A stretch of 52,852 nt of DNA, taken from NCBI RefSeq assembly GCF_947504215.1, contig NZ_CANNGO010000020.1:1-52852 (forward strand), written 5' to 3'. Both the position numbers and the translations under genes were made by a program. Source of the DNA: an uncultured Ruegeria sp. (GTDB lineage: Bacteria > Pseudomonadota > Alphaproteobacteria > Rhodobacterales > Rhodobacteraceae). The notes under the pieces were generated by a model that did no database searches, had not been told where the DNA came from, and saw nothing but the letters and a program-made list of their open reading frames with translations. Every line of letters starts with the position of its first letter. Within the stretch, counting starts at the first letter, position 1. This document shows positions 26,596 through 34,192 of this stretch, piece after piece.

Positions 26596-27213
26596 ATGCC
26601 TAATATCCTCTTAGCTGACGACCATGATCTGGTCCGCGACACAATCGCGGCCTATCTGGAAACCGTAGACGACTTCAAAGTTCAAACCGCTGCCAATTTG
26701 GAAGAAGCGTTGGAATTGATGCGCGGTCAGGATTCCATCGATCTGCTGATCCTCGACTATCACATGCCGGGAATGGACGGCTTGAATGGCCTCAGTCGCG
26801 CTCGTCAGGCCTTTCCTGCGACTAAGGTTGCACTGATGTCAGGTGTCGCCAACCGGGAGGTTGCCAACAAGGCAATGGAGAACGGTGCAAACGGGTTTAT
26901 TCCCAAGTCGTTGAAAGCCGTGTCGCTGGTCAACGCCATCAAGTTTGTACTGTCAGGCGAACGGTATTTTCCCTTTGATTTCGGACAGGCAGATGAGCCA
27001 GTGGAGTCATCTGGCGTTTTTGCCACCCTGTCCGGCCGGGAGATGCAGACGCTGGAACAGCTCTGCATCGGCCTCTCCAACAAGGAAATTGCCCGAAATC
27101 TGGGAATTCAAGAGGTTACGGTAAAGCTGCATGTAAAAAACGTGCTGGCAAAACTGGGCGTTTCCAATCGAACGCAAGCCGCGCTACTGGCGAAAGAGAA
27201 GCAGTTGTTCTAA
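26596..27213 (+). CDS. LuxR/NarL-type response regulator
   Basis: A 205-residue two-domain regulator. The receiver begins NILLADDHDLVRD, with the phospho-acceptor Asp in LLILDYHMPGMDG; the C-terminal LuxR/NarL helix-turn-helix is LSGREMQTLEQLCIGLSNKEIA followed by VTVKLHVKNVLAKLGVSNRT. I prefer the ATG at 26596 (AAGGA ten bases upstream) to the GTG at 26590. It is transcribed away from the sensor kinase operon, and is the likely final acceptor of its phosphorelay and a candidate controller of the polysaccharide genes. That link is inferred from position. Confidence 0.92.
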   Translation: MPNILLADDHDLVRDTIAAYLETVDDFKVQTAANLEEALELMRGQDSIDLLILDYHMPGMDGLNGLSRARQAFPATKVALMSGVANREVANKAMENGANGFIPKSLKAVSLVNAIKFVLSGERYFPFDFGQADEPVESSGVFATLSGREMQTLEQLCIGLSNKEIARNLGIQEVTVKLHVKNVLAKLGVSNRTQAALLAKEKQLF

Positions 27214-27408
27214 ACGGTGGAACAAACGTCACAACAGGTTTTATCGTTTCTGTTTCAAACCCTCGTTTGGTCGCGTGGCAAAATCCTTATCCTGCTAGAA
27301 TAGTCCTGTGTCGTGCGCGAAGTCTAAATAGCTTTCGAGCTTTGTCTCGACGATCACTGAAGCGGTCAGCAGCATCAGTTAAGAGGGACACTCGGATTGA
27401 ATGGCAGA

Positions 27409-27513
27409 CCTTTGAGTCGCAAATGGTAAAGTTTGTGCGAAAGAAAAAAACCAGATTCGCCGCAATCAATGACTTAGCTGCCGTCAAATGGAAAAGCTAT
27501 GTGTCGCCGTACA
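27409..27513 (+). repeat. Transposon-end-like repeat array A
   Basis: About five degenerate units of 20-23 bp, each of the form ATGG-AAA-(G/C)-TATGTGTCGC, running outward to a terminus that reads ...GTGTCGCCGTACA. The first 100 bases (27409-27508) align without gaps over most of their length to 28095-28194. The complement of the end starts TGT, as in TniA- and Tn7-like elements whose ends carry several transposase-binding repeats. Confidence 0.6.
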
Positions 27514-27520
27514 TCTCCTA

Positions 27521-28199
27521 TGTGGCGACAAATAGTTTTGCCTTTTGCGACAGAACTTTTCCTTTGCGCCGCATAGCTTTGCCTTCTGCCAAATGGTTGC
27601 GTTGAGTATGTTTCCCCATAAAAACTGGTTTTGAGCGAAGCCCTTCAGGGCGATCGTCTCTAAAACCTGCTCCCGGCGAGGGTTGGGGGTACAAGTGCAA
27701 TTCAATTCGATGGGGTTGGCGCGGCCCGCAGGCTTCAGCCGAGGACACAGGGCGGTGATCAGCGACGCTCTTTCTCAAGAACCGGGTGGGGCAGGGCGAG
27801 CTACAAAATCAACGATGCGGTGGACTGGAGCAAGTGAACGAACGGCTAAGAACTGGATATCTGGCTCATACGGACCAACAGGCGAGAACCTGATCGCACT
27901 GATGAAGCACTCAGACACAGTTTTCGCGGTTGTACTGGAATTGGCGGGACGGAGCGAAGCGATATCGATCGCACGGCTAAGACTTGTCAGAGAAGAACTG
28001 GCCGGAATTTTGAGTGATTTAGAAACGATCTGTACGGATGATGGCGATCAAAAACCAAAATAGACTCCTGCGGCTGCTCCAACGCGATGGAAAGCCTTTG
28101 AGTCGCAAATGGCAAAACCCGTGCGCCCATGAAAAACCGAATGACTCAAAATCAATGGCTTAGCCGTCGTTGAATGGCAAAACTATGTGTCGCCCGACA
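27521..28199 (+). mobile_element. Possible mini-transposon with TGT...ACA ends and multiple end repeats
   Basis: The left end (27521 onward) reads TGTGGCGACAAATAGTTTTG, followed by two more units of the same approximately 20-bp motif (27543-27586). The right end (28095-28199) has five units and finishes GTGTCGCCCGACA. Inside is one small gene (27683-28063). Multi-repeat ends with TGT/ACA tips are typical of the TniABQ (Tn5053/Tn402) and Tn7-like class. No transposase is present, so it would be non-autonomous or a relic. I find no matching 5-bp target duplication (TCCTA before, GCAGG after). Array A at 27409-27513 abuts the left end with a 7-bp gap. Confidence 0.5.
27683..28063 (+). CDS. Small putative DNA-binding protein inside the transposon-like region
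   Basis: A frame of up to 126 residues. The core (GRATKSTMRWTGASERTAKN then WISGSYGPTGENLIALMKHS) reads like a helix-turn-helix with a recognition helix around ASERTAKNW, followed by a helical tail (RLRLVREELAGILSDLE). The first 24 residues are poor in structure; a GTG at 27755 (VISDALSQEPGG) may be the true start. I recall similar small proteins in alphaproteobacterial mobile regions, but cannot name the family. It sits between the two repeat arrays, so it is probably a passenger or regulator of the element. Confidence 0.5.
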   Translation: MGVQVQFNSMGLARPAGFSRGHRAVISDALSQEPGGAGRATKSTMRWTGASERTAKNWISGSYGPTGENLIALMKHSDTVFAVVLELAGRSEAISIARLRLVREELAGILSDLETICTDDGDQKPK

Positions 28200-28683
28200 G
28201 CAGGCACAGCCGAGGACACGGCCCTGTCTAAAAGGGTTGCCCGAGGGGGAGGGCCGCGCCCTCACCCTAACGGCCAGTGGCGTTTGGCTTGTCCAAGTCC
28301 CGCTGGCCCAGGAAAGGAAAGTGATGAGGTAGAGGGCCTGCCGCCATTTGCGATTGTATCATTCTGTCGAACTGAAAAAGTAACAGTCTGGCCACCTTCC
28401 GGGCTTTCGCTGCATGCGCAGTACCAGTGGCCACGAACGGCCGTTTTGCGTAGAAAGCGAACTTTGCAAATTTTCGTGGATGTCAGTTCCGAACCCAAAG
28501 CCTCCGCGCAATTTCCATCACTCTGTCTGCCTTGCAAAATGGTTGCAGCTAAGGATTGTAACGAAGACTCATAACCCTCGGTTTTACGTCGTTCTCTTAG
28601 ATTTGCGTTGTTTTAATTGACACATTGCCTTGCATGCGATCCGCTAAACTACGTCATCTGTTTTAACGCAAGGATTTGATGTT
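28200..28683. other. Non-coding region before the aspartate decarboxylase gene
   Basis: No convincing gene; a frame at 28170-28574 is rich in Pro, Gly, Arg and Ser and has no ribosome site. A TTGACA hexamer at 28617-28622 could be the -35 box for the decarboxylase gene, but I see no well-spaced -10 box. A short stretch at 28200-28224 resembles 27728-27753 (shared CAGCCGAGGACAC), suggesting shuffled mobile-element debris. Confidence 0.3.
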
Positions 28684-30315
28684 ATGCCAGAATCGCTCAA
28701 CCTGCATAAATTTGAAAACCTAAGTCCTTTCCAAATCAAAGACGAACTTATCAAGTTGGCGCAAAAAGAGGCGCGGCAGATGGCTCTGCCATACCTAAAT
28801 GCCGGTCGAGGGAACCCTAACTGGATCGCCACTAAAGCACGGGAGGCTTTTTTCCTTTTAGGGCAGTTCGCTATGACAGAAGCACAGCGCCATCGTAATG
28901 AGCCGCAGGTCGGCCTGGCTGGGATGCCCCAAGGGCCCGGCTGTTATGACCGGCTAAAAGCATATTGTGCCAAATCGGTCGAAAGAAACGGCCCTGCAGG
29001 TGCGGAAACTTTGGTGGCCGTAGTGGATTTTGCGATTGAGAAATTTGGTTTCATACCGGACGATTTCGTGCTCGAGTTGACCGACGGTATTGTTGGCGAC
29101 CACTACCCGATGCCCGACCGGTGCATGGAGCACAACGAGGCGATTGTCCACGAATACGTTATGTGGGCGATGTGCGCGGGGCACCGACCGGATGCGGAGT
29201 TCGATATCTACGCAGTTGAGGGTGGAACCGCTGCGATGTGTTATATTTTTAAGGCACTCAAAAACCAGCGGTTGCTGAATGCCGGCGACACCATTGCGTT
29301 GGGCACACCGATTTTCACGCCCTATCTGGAAATGCCGGTACTTGAAGACTATGGGCTGAACACCGTGGATGTATCTTCGAGAGAAGAGGACCACTTTCAA
29401 CTGAACGACGAGGATTTCGAAATTTTGTCCGACCCGAAAGTCAAAGCACTATTTCTGGTCAACCCGGGCAACCCGTCATCAGTTGCAATCAGCCCCGAAG
29501 TCTCGACGCGGCTTGTCGAGTTCGTAAAGAACCGCCGCCCGGACCTGATCATTTTGACTGACGATGTTTACGGGACCTTCGTTCCAAACTTTCAGTCCAT
29601 CTTGGGGCACCTGCCTGAGAATACCATCGGGGTCTATTCCTACTCCAAGTATTTCGGTTGTACTGGATGGCGTTTGGGCGCGATTTTGGTGGCCGAGAAC
29701 AACATCTTCGACAAGATGATTGCGGAGGCTCCGGACGAAACCAAGGCCGTCGTCAACGCACGGTACGAAACGTTGACGCCCGATCCATCCTCGTTCAAGT
29801 TCATTGACCGGATCGTTGCCGACAGTCGCGATGTTGCGCTGAACCACACCGCAGGTCTATCACTACCGCAGCAGGTGATGATGACTTTGTTTTCACTGGT
29901 CGAGCTTATGGACGAAGAGAAGGCCTATCAGAAATTCTGCTGGGGTATTCTGAAGCATCGCTTTGACGAATTGGTCGAAGGGATGGGCATCGAAGTTCCC
30001 GATAACCCGCTATTCGACAAATACTACGGTATCATCGACTTCGAATTCTGGCTCCGTAAATACGTTGGCGAAGAGGTGGTCGAGTGGATCAAAGAGAATG
30101 TCCACCCGCTAGATATATCCTTCAAACTGGCTCAGGACCACGGGATCGTTTTGCTGAATGGATCGGGCTTTGACGCGCCCAACTGGTCAGCGCGGGTATC
30201 GTTCGCCAATTTGGATGACAGCGCTTACCGCCAGATCGGAAGAGCGGTGCGCGCAGTGGCCACTGGTTACGTGCAAGCCTACCGTGCCTCGAAAGGACTG
30301 CCTTTGCACGGTTGA
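28684..30315 (+). CDS. asdA: L-aspartate 4-decarboxylase / aspartate aminotransferase (PLP)
   Basis: A 543-residue fold-type I PLP enzyme of the length typical for bacterial aspartate beta-decarboxylases. Motifs include YLNAGRGNPNWIATKAREAF, AVEGGTAAMCYIFKAL, FLVNPGNPSSVAIS, LTDDVYGTFVPNFQSI and the PLP-lysine motif YSYSKYFGCTGWRLG (Lys about 322). It converts aspartate to alanine and CO2, consuming a cytoplasmic proton. The convergent neighbour encodes the aspartate:alanine antiporter AspT; together they form an electrogenic exchange cycle that builds proton motive force and resists acid. AAGGA lies about eight bases before the ATG. The decarboxylase family is clear; the gene symbol is assigned by similarity. 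Confidence 0.92.
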   Translation: MPESLNLHKFENLSPFQIKDELIKLAQKEARQMALPYLNAGRGNPNWIATKAREAFFLLGQFAMTEAQRHRNEPQVGLAGMPQGPGCYDRLKAYCAKSVERNGPAGAETLVAVVDFAIEKFGFIPDDFVLELTDGIVGDHYPMPDRCMEHNEAIVHEYVMWAMCAGHRPDAEFDIYAVEGGTAAMCYIFKALKNQRLLNAGDTIALGTPIFTPYLEMPVLEDYGLNTVDVSSREEDHFQLNDEDFEILSDPKVKALFLVNPGNPSSVAISPEVSTRLVEFVKNRRPDLIILTDDVYGTFVPNFQSILGHLPENTIGVYSYSKYFGCTGWRLGAILVAENNIFDKMIAEAPDETKAVVNARYETLTPDPSSFKFIDRIVADSRDVALNHTAGLSLPQQVMMTLFSLVELMDEEKAYQKFCWGILKHRFDELVEGMGIEVPDNPLFDKYYGIIDFEFWLRKYVGEEVVEWIKENVHPLDISFKLAQDHGIVLLNGSGFDAPNWSARVSFANLDDSAYRQIGRAVRAVATGYVQAYRASKGLPLHG

Positions 30316-30339
30316 AATCTAGCAACAGCAAAGAGGTAA

Positions 30340-30373
30340 GGATCAGCGTGATGATTGGCAGACACGCTGATCC
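30340..30373. terminator. Bidirectional terminator-like hairpin between convergent genes
   Basis: GGATCAGCGTG (30340-30350) pairs perfectly with CACGCTGATCC (30363-30373), an 11-bp stem with a 12-base loop, midway between the asdA stop and the aspT stop. There is no U tract, so termination may need Rho or the stem may protect the messenger ends. Confidence 0.6.
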
Positions 30374-30422
30374 CACCCTTCCAAGTTAGGACCCCGGTTG
30401 TCGCGCCCATTTCCGGTTGGAC

Positions 30423-32123
30423 TCACGGAACAAAAGCCACAACCAGCGGCCCCCAGAGCGTCAGGAAGATGTTGGCCACGGCATAGGTCATGGTGAAGGC
30501 CGGTGTGGGAGTCGAGTTTCCAGCCTTTTCCAATAGTGTCGCAAAACCGGGATTGCCCGAGCGTGATCCGGTCACCACCGCACAGGCCTCAATCGGGTTT
30601 TTTATTCGCAAGGCGAAATAGTTGATTGGGAACTGCACGATCATGGGCATCAATGTAACCACTACACCCAACAGCAGCAGCGTGATCCCGTATTCCTGAA
30701 TCGCCTCTAGTGCGGGCTTGCCCGCATTGAGGCCAACGACACCAACAAACACAGCTAAACCAAAGCTCTGAAGAAAATTCGCAGCCCCACGGTTAATACC
30801 GCCGATCTTGGGTCGCCGGATGCGCAGGTAGCCGATGATCAACCCTGTAACGAGGCAACCGAGGCCGGACCCCAAAGCCACCTTCGTTCCCGCGATGACA
30901 AAACTGATCTCTCCTATCAGATAGCCGATGGCCACGCCGATCCCCAATGCAATGAAATTGGTGACCGAGGCCGAGGGCGGCACGTAGCCCGCAACTTTCG
31001 CAACTCGGTTCAGGTCGTCCTTGTGACCGACAATGCTGACCTCGTCACCTGCGTGGATCTCAGTGTTGTGCAGGACGGGGACATCATGGCCCATGCGGGT
31101 GATCTTTGAGATGTGAACACCGCGCCTCTGATCCGCGGTCAGAGCCTCGCGCAATTCCGCCAACGTTTTACCAGTCAGTCTGCGGTTGGTGACCACTACG
31201 TTACGACGTTCCTCTACAACTGTCAGTTCAGGAGGATACTCTCCGATTTCCCCACTGGCGCTACCCTCGAACTGAGTCAAAGTCGCGACGAGCCCGGAGA
31301 CGACCACAACGTCGCCGGCATTGACTATCGTTTCCGGGGTCGGATCCACAGGAGCGCCATCGTGGAGCAACCGTTCGACGATCAGATCGCCATCATAGCC
31401 ACTTTCAATATGCTTGACGGATTTTCCGGCAATGGTTGCATCGCCATTTACCTGATAGGCTCGGGCGTCAAACCGGTTCATAGGAAGGAACTCACCTTCC
31501 TCTAGTTTGCGACCGCCGCCGCTGAGTTTCTGAGCCAGCTTAATCGCTTCTTGCCGCAGGTCGACACGCATAATAATTGGAATGACACTAACTGCCAATA
31601 TTGGGCCGATTGAGCCGAAGATATAAGTAACCGAGTATCCTACGGCGATGTTGGTTTTCAACTTTTCCGCCTCATCTGCGGCCAGCCCAAGCAGATCGAT
31701 GGCATTTCCAGCGGTACCAATGATTGCAGATTGTGTCAGGCCTCCAGCCGCCAACCCAGCCGCCAGCCCTTTATCCAAGCCGGCCAACCGAGCAACGACT
31801 ATAACAAAAAACAACCCCCAGAGGGTCATCATAAATGCGGCCAGTAACTTGGTCAGTGCAGTTCGGTTCAAGGCAGCAAAGAATTGAGGCCCGCCATTGT
31901 AGCCGACCATGAATATGAAGAGGGAAAAGAAAACATTCTGAACATCGGTGCTAAGGTTGATACCCCCGATCTGGCCAATGAAGACCGCCACCAACAATGT
32001 GCCAGCGATGCCCCCCAGTTCGAACTTGCCGACCCGAAACTTTCCGACGCCGTATCCCAGACCCAGACAAAGAAACAGTGCCATGATCGGGAAAGCGCGC
32101 AGCTGTTCTGTAATCAATTCCAT
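30423..32123 (-). CDS. aspT: Aspartate:alanine antiporter (AspT family)
   Basis: A 566-residue inner-membrane transporter. Two blocks of hydrophobic helices (start MELITEQLRAFPIMALFLCL, and from about residue 370 VTNFIALGIGVAIGYLIGEI to the end) flank two RCK_C/TrkA_C cytosolic domains (EGEFLPMNRFDARAYQVNGD and TVVEERRNVVVTNRRLTG). This is the arrangement of AspT, which swaps aspartate in for alanine out. I chose the ATG at 32123 because GGGAGA lies nearby; the frame extends to 32246 without a ribosome site. It faces the decarboxylase gene, which supports the substrate call over other AspT/YidE-type exchangers. Confidence 0.9.
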   Translation of the reverse strand: MELITEQLRAFPIMALFLCLGLGYGVGKFRVGKFELGGIAGTLLVAVFIGQIGGINLSTDVQNVFFSLFIFMVGYNGGPQFFAALNRTALTKLLAAFMMTLWGLFFVIVVARLAGLDKGLAAGLAAGGLTQSAIIGTAGNAIDLLGLAADEAEKLKTNIAVGYSVTYIFGSIGPILAVSVIPIIMRVDLRQEAIKLAQKLSGGGRKLEEGEFLPMNRFDARAYQVNGDATIAGKSVKHIESGYDGDLIVERLLHDGAPVDPTPETIVNAGDVVVVSGLVATLTQFEGSASGEIGEYPPELTVVEERRNVVVTNRRLTGKTLAELREALTADQRRGVHISKITRMGHDVPVLHNTEIHAGDEVSIVGHKDDLNRVAKVAGYVPPSASVTNFIALGIGVAIGYLIGEISFVIAGTKVALGSGLGCLVTGLIIGYLRIRRPKIGGINRGAANFLQSFGLAVFVGVVGLNAGKPALEAIQEYGITLLLLGVVVTLMPMIVQFPINYFALRIKNPIEACAVVTGSRSGNPGFATLLEKAGNSTPTPAFTMTYAVANIFLTLWGPLVVAFVP

Positions 32124-32310
32124 TGTGAAATCTCCCGCGTCCCAACGCTGGTCGTTGCCGCTCAAGATACAGCGCCTAACTGTATTGAAAACAAAAAAAT
32201 TTAGACAACCGGTGTTGTGCGGGCATTTCGAAACTACTTGGAACAAACTCTCTTAAAGGGCAGATGCATTTGCAGCCTAAAAAACTACTTTGGAAGGTAA
32301 GTCACGCCAT

Positions 32311-32568
32311 TCACTCTTTGTTTTTGGGGAGTGAGTCTTGGACATCTCGATGGATTTTTGTGTTCCCTTCGGACATGCTGCAGATATTCTCACGTAAGTT
32401 GTAGCGAACAGAGGTTGTTTTTCTGACCTGATCTGCAGGAATGAAGTCATAAGTCTGAACTTCGGGTGACTGTGTACAGGACAGCGTCCTCATAAACGCA
32501 GTTAAGTCTTCAGTCTCTTTCTCATACAATTTCAGTTCCGAGAGTATGGCAGCGTTGTTGGCGTGCAA
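32311..32568 (-). CDS. Small hypothetical protein, uncertain
   Basis: An 85-residue frame with a TTG start and only a weak ribosome-like AAGAAAAG. The product is polar and charged with no membrane helix; residues 10-30 may be helical (LSELKLYEKETEDLTAFMRT). No family recognised. It sits between the antiporter gene and phage-like debris. Confidence 0.3.
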   Translation of the reverse strand: MHANNAAILSELKLYEKETEDLTAFMRTLSCTQSPEVQTYDFIPADQVRKTTSVRYNLRENICSMSEGNTKIHRDVQDSLPKNKE

Positions 32569-32633
32569 CTTTTCTTGGGTCTACTGGAAAACAACCAGCA
32601 ATTTTTTGCTAGTAAAAAGACGATCATCCAAGC

Positions 32634-32658
32634 TGGCAGGTTTTTCCGCAACCTGCCA
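32634..32658. repeat. 9-bp perfect inverted repeat
   Basis: TGGCAGGTT and AACCTGCCA flank the 7-base loop TTTCCGC. It lies between two minus-strand small genes without a U tract on either strand, so it is a binding-site or RNA-hairpin candidate more than a terminator. Confidence 0.6.
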
Positions 32659-32845
32659 AGTGCGGCTCAAATCCAATGTCAGCTTCAGGCCGTTGACCTG
32701 CTGAGTGCACCCGCAGCGGCAAAGTCACTCGGCAACGGCAGCAATGGGCTCATCGCAGGTCCGCAATCGTTCTGTGAGCTTACAGATCTAGCGATCAGTC
32801 TTGTCGCACATCGCAATTCTCTAGCAATAAGCATCGAACAGACGC

Positions 32846-33364
32846 CTATCTTTCAAAAGACTTCATCTGTTTTTTCGCCTTGTCCCAAGAAGCCCCTAGC
32901 CTTCTGCGCAATTCATTAACTGAAGGACAGTCTTGAAGCGCTTTTTGAACTTCGCTGCTATCGAATTGAATAGGAGGCCTTCCTGAGCGAATTGGAACTT
33001 CGCGTTGCTTAAGGCCGTTGGAAAGTGTCGTTGGCTTCAGCCCATGACGCTTCGCTACCTGCGCCAAGGACATGCGCGATTTATAGTCTTTGATGACGCG
33101 TTCCCATCGATCAAAACCCAGCTGATCCAGTAGCCTCCAAAGAGACTTGCGAGAACAATAGTACCGTGCACGTAAATCTTTGAGCATTTCTATGGCACGA
33201 AAGTCTGCAACGAGATGCTTCGACGAGAATTGAAAAGGCAGCCCTGGTTTGGCTTTCAACCAGACCGTCGCACAGAAATCACCATTTTTTTCCAAACGAA
33301 TATGACAGCGTGTAACTGCCGTCGGGTCTATTTTTCGGAAAGTTTTGTAGTCGTTCTTAACCAT
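32846..33364 (-). CDS. Putative helix-turn-helix DNA-binding protein
   Basis: A 172-residue basic protein. Around residues 95-120 the sequence SRMSLAQVAKRHGLKPTTLS is a good helix-turn-helix of the Hin/transposase-recruiting type, followed by the AT-hook-like IRSGRPP. The C-terminus (VNELRRRLGASWDKAKKQMK) may be a second helix-turn-helix. The N-terminal 80 residues are basic and aromatic with no recognised domain. It is divergent from the Ner-like gene at 33542, 177 bases away, an arrangement reminiscent of phage regulatory regions. No strong ribosome site upstream. Confidence 0.5.
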   Translation of the reverse strand: MVKNDYKTFRKIDPTAVTRCHIRLEKNGDFCATVWLKAKPGLPFQFSSKHLVADFRAIEMLKDLRARYYCSRKSLWRLLDQLGFDRWERVIKDYKSRMSLAQVAKRHGLKPTTLSNGLKQREVPIRSGRPPIQFDSSEVQKALQDCPSVNELRRRLGASWDKAKKQMKSFER

Positions 33365-33541
33365 CCACGTATCGCGGGCAAGCTACATGCGGCTTTCTCT
33401 TCAACTCGCCAATTCTATGTTTCTACTTCCAAGAAGGTGCTTTTGCAATTTGGGGCAGCGTTTAAAAGATTTGACTGCCGCGCGCACGATCAAATCTATT
33501 TGGGATAGTTGAAAAATCGACTCCATTCGCGAGGTCAAGTC

Positions 33542-33808
33542 ATGAGACACAACGATATCCCTATCGACCGAGCAAGGCACGCGCGGATCAAGTGTGAACT
33601 AGAAATCAGAGGGTTGAAGCTCACGGACCTAGCGCAACGGATCGGTGTCGGAGCCAGCGCCGTCAGCTCTGTGTCGCTTGGGAAAAGCCGTTCAGAGAAA
33701 ATCGAAAGGTACCTGGCTTCTGTGTTAAATCAGCCGGTTGAGGAGCTGTTTCCTGAGCGCTATGCCCAATCAGAGTTGGCTGAGGGGCAAAGCCCGGGAA
33801 GGCCGTGA
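33542..33808 (+). CDS. Ner/Nlp-family phage-like transcriptional regulator
   Basis: An 88-residue protein with the winged/lambda-type helix-turn-helix of the phage Mu Ner family: IKCELEIRGLKLTDLAQRIG, then VGASAVSSVSLGKSRSEKIE and a tail LNQPVEELFPERY typical of Nlp/SfsB proteins. I chose the ATG at 33542 because GAGG lies eight bases upstream. In Mu-like phages Ner shuts off early transcription; here no transposase genes follow, so this is probably a prophage remnant or a domesticated regulator. A run of stem-loops follows about 250 bases downstream. Confidence 0.8.
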   Translation: MRHNDIPIDRARHARIKCELEIRGLKLTDLAQRIGVGASAVSSVSLGKSRSEKIERYLASVLNQPVEELFPERYAQSELAEGQSPGRP

Positions 33809-34192
33809 ATCCGAGGTTCTGGAAAGGTTGTGGCGTTGCGATGGGACCCATTTGTGAGCCAGAAAGGACCGAGATCCTGTGTTTCAGGCAGAGGCCAGAC
33901 AACGGTCTATTGGGTGTGGGCACGCCAGTTTACGCAAACTACTGAATTCGCGCATCGAGCAATCCTTAGTTGATGTCATCGATGCACTTGTCTCCGTGCT
34001 GTTCCAGCCACTTCAAAGAAAGGAGGACGACAAATGAGCCCCTAGAAAAAGCAAAGCCCCCGAGAGCTGGCACTCTCAAAGGGCTTGGTGCAAATGAATA
34101 GAACCCTTTTGCACCTCATTCATGACCCAAGTTTTGTGACCCGTCAACCGCGCTGATCGTTTCAGCGGACGGGTCGCCCTTTGTCTCCACAA
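33809..34192. other. Non-coding stretch downstream of the Ner-like gene
   Basis: Short frames only. 33809-34050 shows nothing clear. 34054-34175 folds into three consecutive stem-loops (separate entry). Confidence 0.4.
34054..34175 (+). ncRNA. Three consecutive stem-loops, possible structured RNA
   Basis: Stem 1 pairs AAGCCC with GGGCTT (34054-34059 and 34081-34086), with an inner GAGAG/CTCTC (34062-34066 and 34073-34077). Stem 2 begins one base later: GGTGCAAA with TTTGCACC (34087-34094 and 34108-34115). Stem 3 pairs GACCCGTC with GACGGGTC (34138-34145 and 34168-34175), with an inner CGCTGA/TCAGCG (34151-34156 and 34162-34167). A reading frame starts 18 bases later. It could be a phage leader with terminators or a small RNA; there is no strong U tract after any stem. 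Confidence 0.5.

Noticed and set aside
27409..28194. Repeat arrays considered as plasmid iterons or a CRISPR array
   Set aside because: Units are degenerate, run in opposite orientations towards TGT/ACA tips, and have no replication protein or cas gene beside them; transposon ends explain them better.
28170..28574. A 134-codon plus-strand frame before the aspartate decarboxylase gene
   Set aside because: Low-complexity composition, no ribosome-binding site and no family resemblance; it begins inside the transposon-like right end.
32634..32658. Inverted repeat considered as a quorum-sensing lux box
   Set aside because: The half-sites point the wrong way and the spacing (7 bases, 25 bp in total) does not fit a 20-bp lux-type box; no LuxI/LuxR pair is nearby.
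2680..32770. Possible dispersed intergenic repeat shared by 2680-2768 and 32690-32770
   Set aside because: Only short blocks match (GCACCCGCAGC, CGGCAACG, GGGCTC). The similarity is too broken to call a repeat from two copies; a genome-wide search would be needed.
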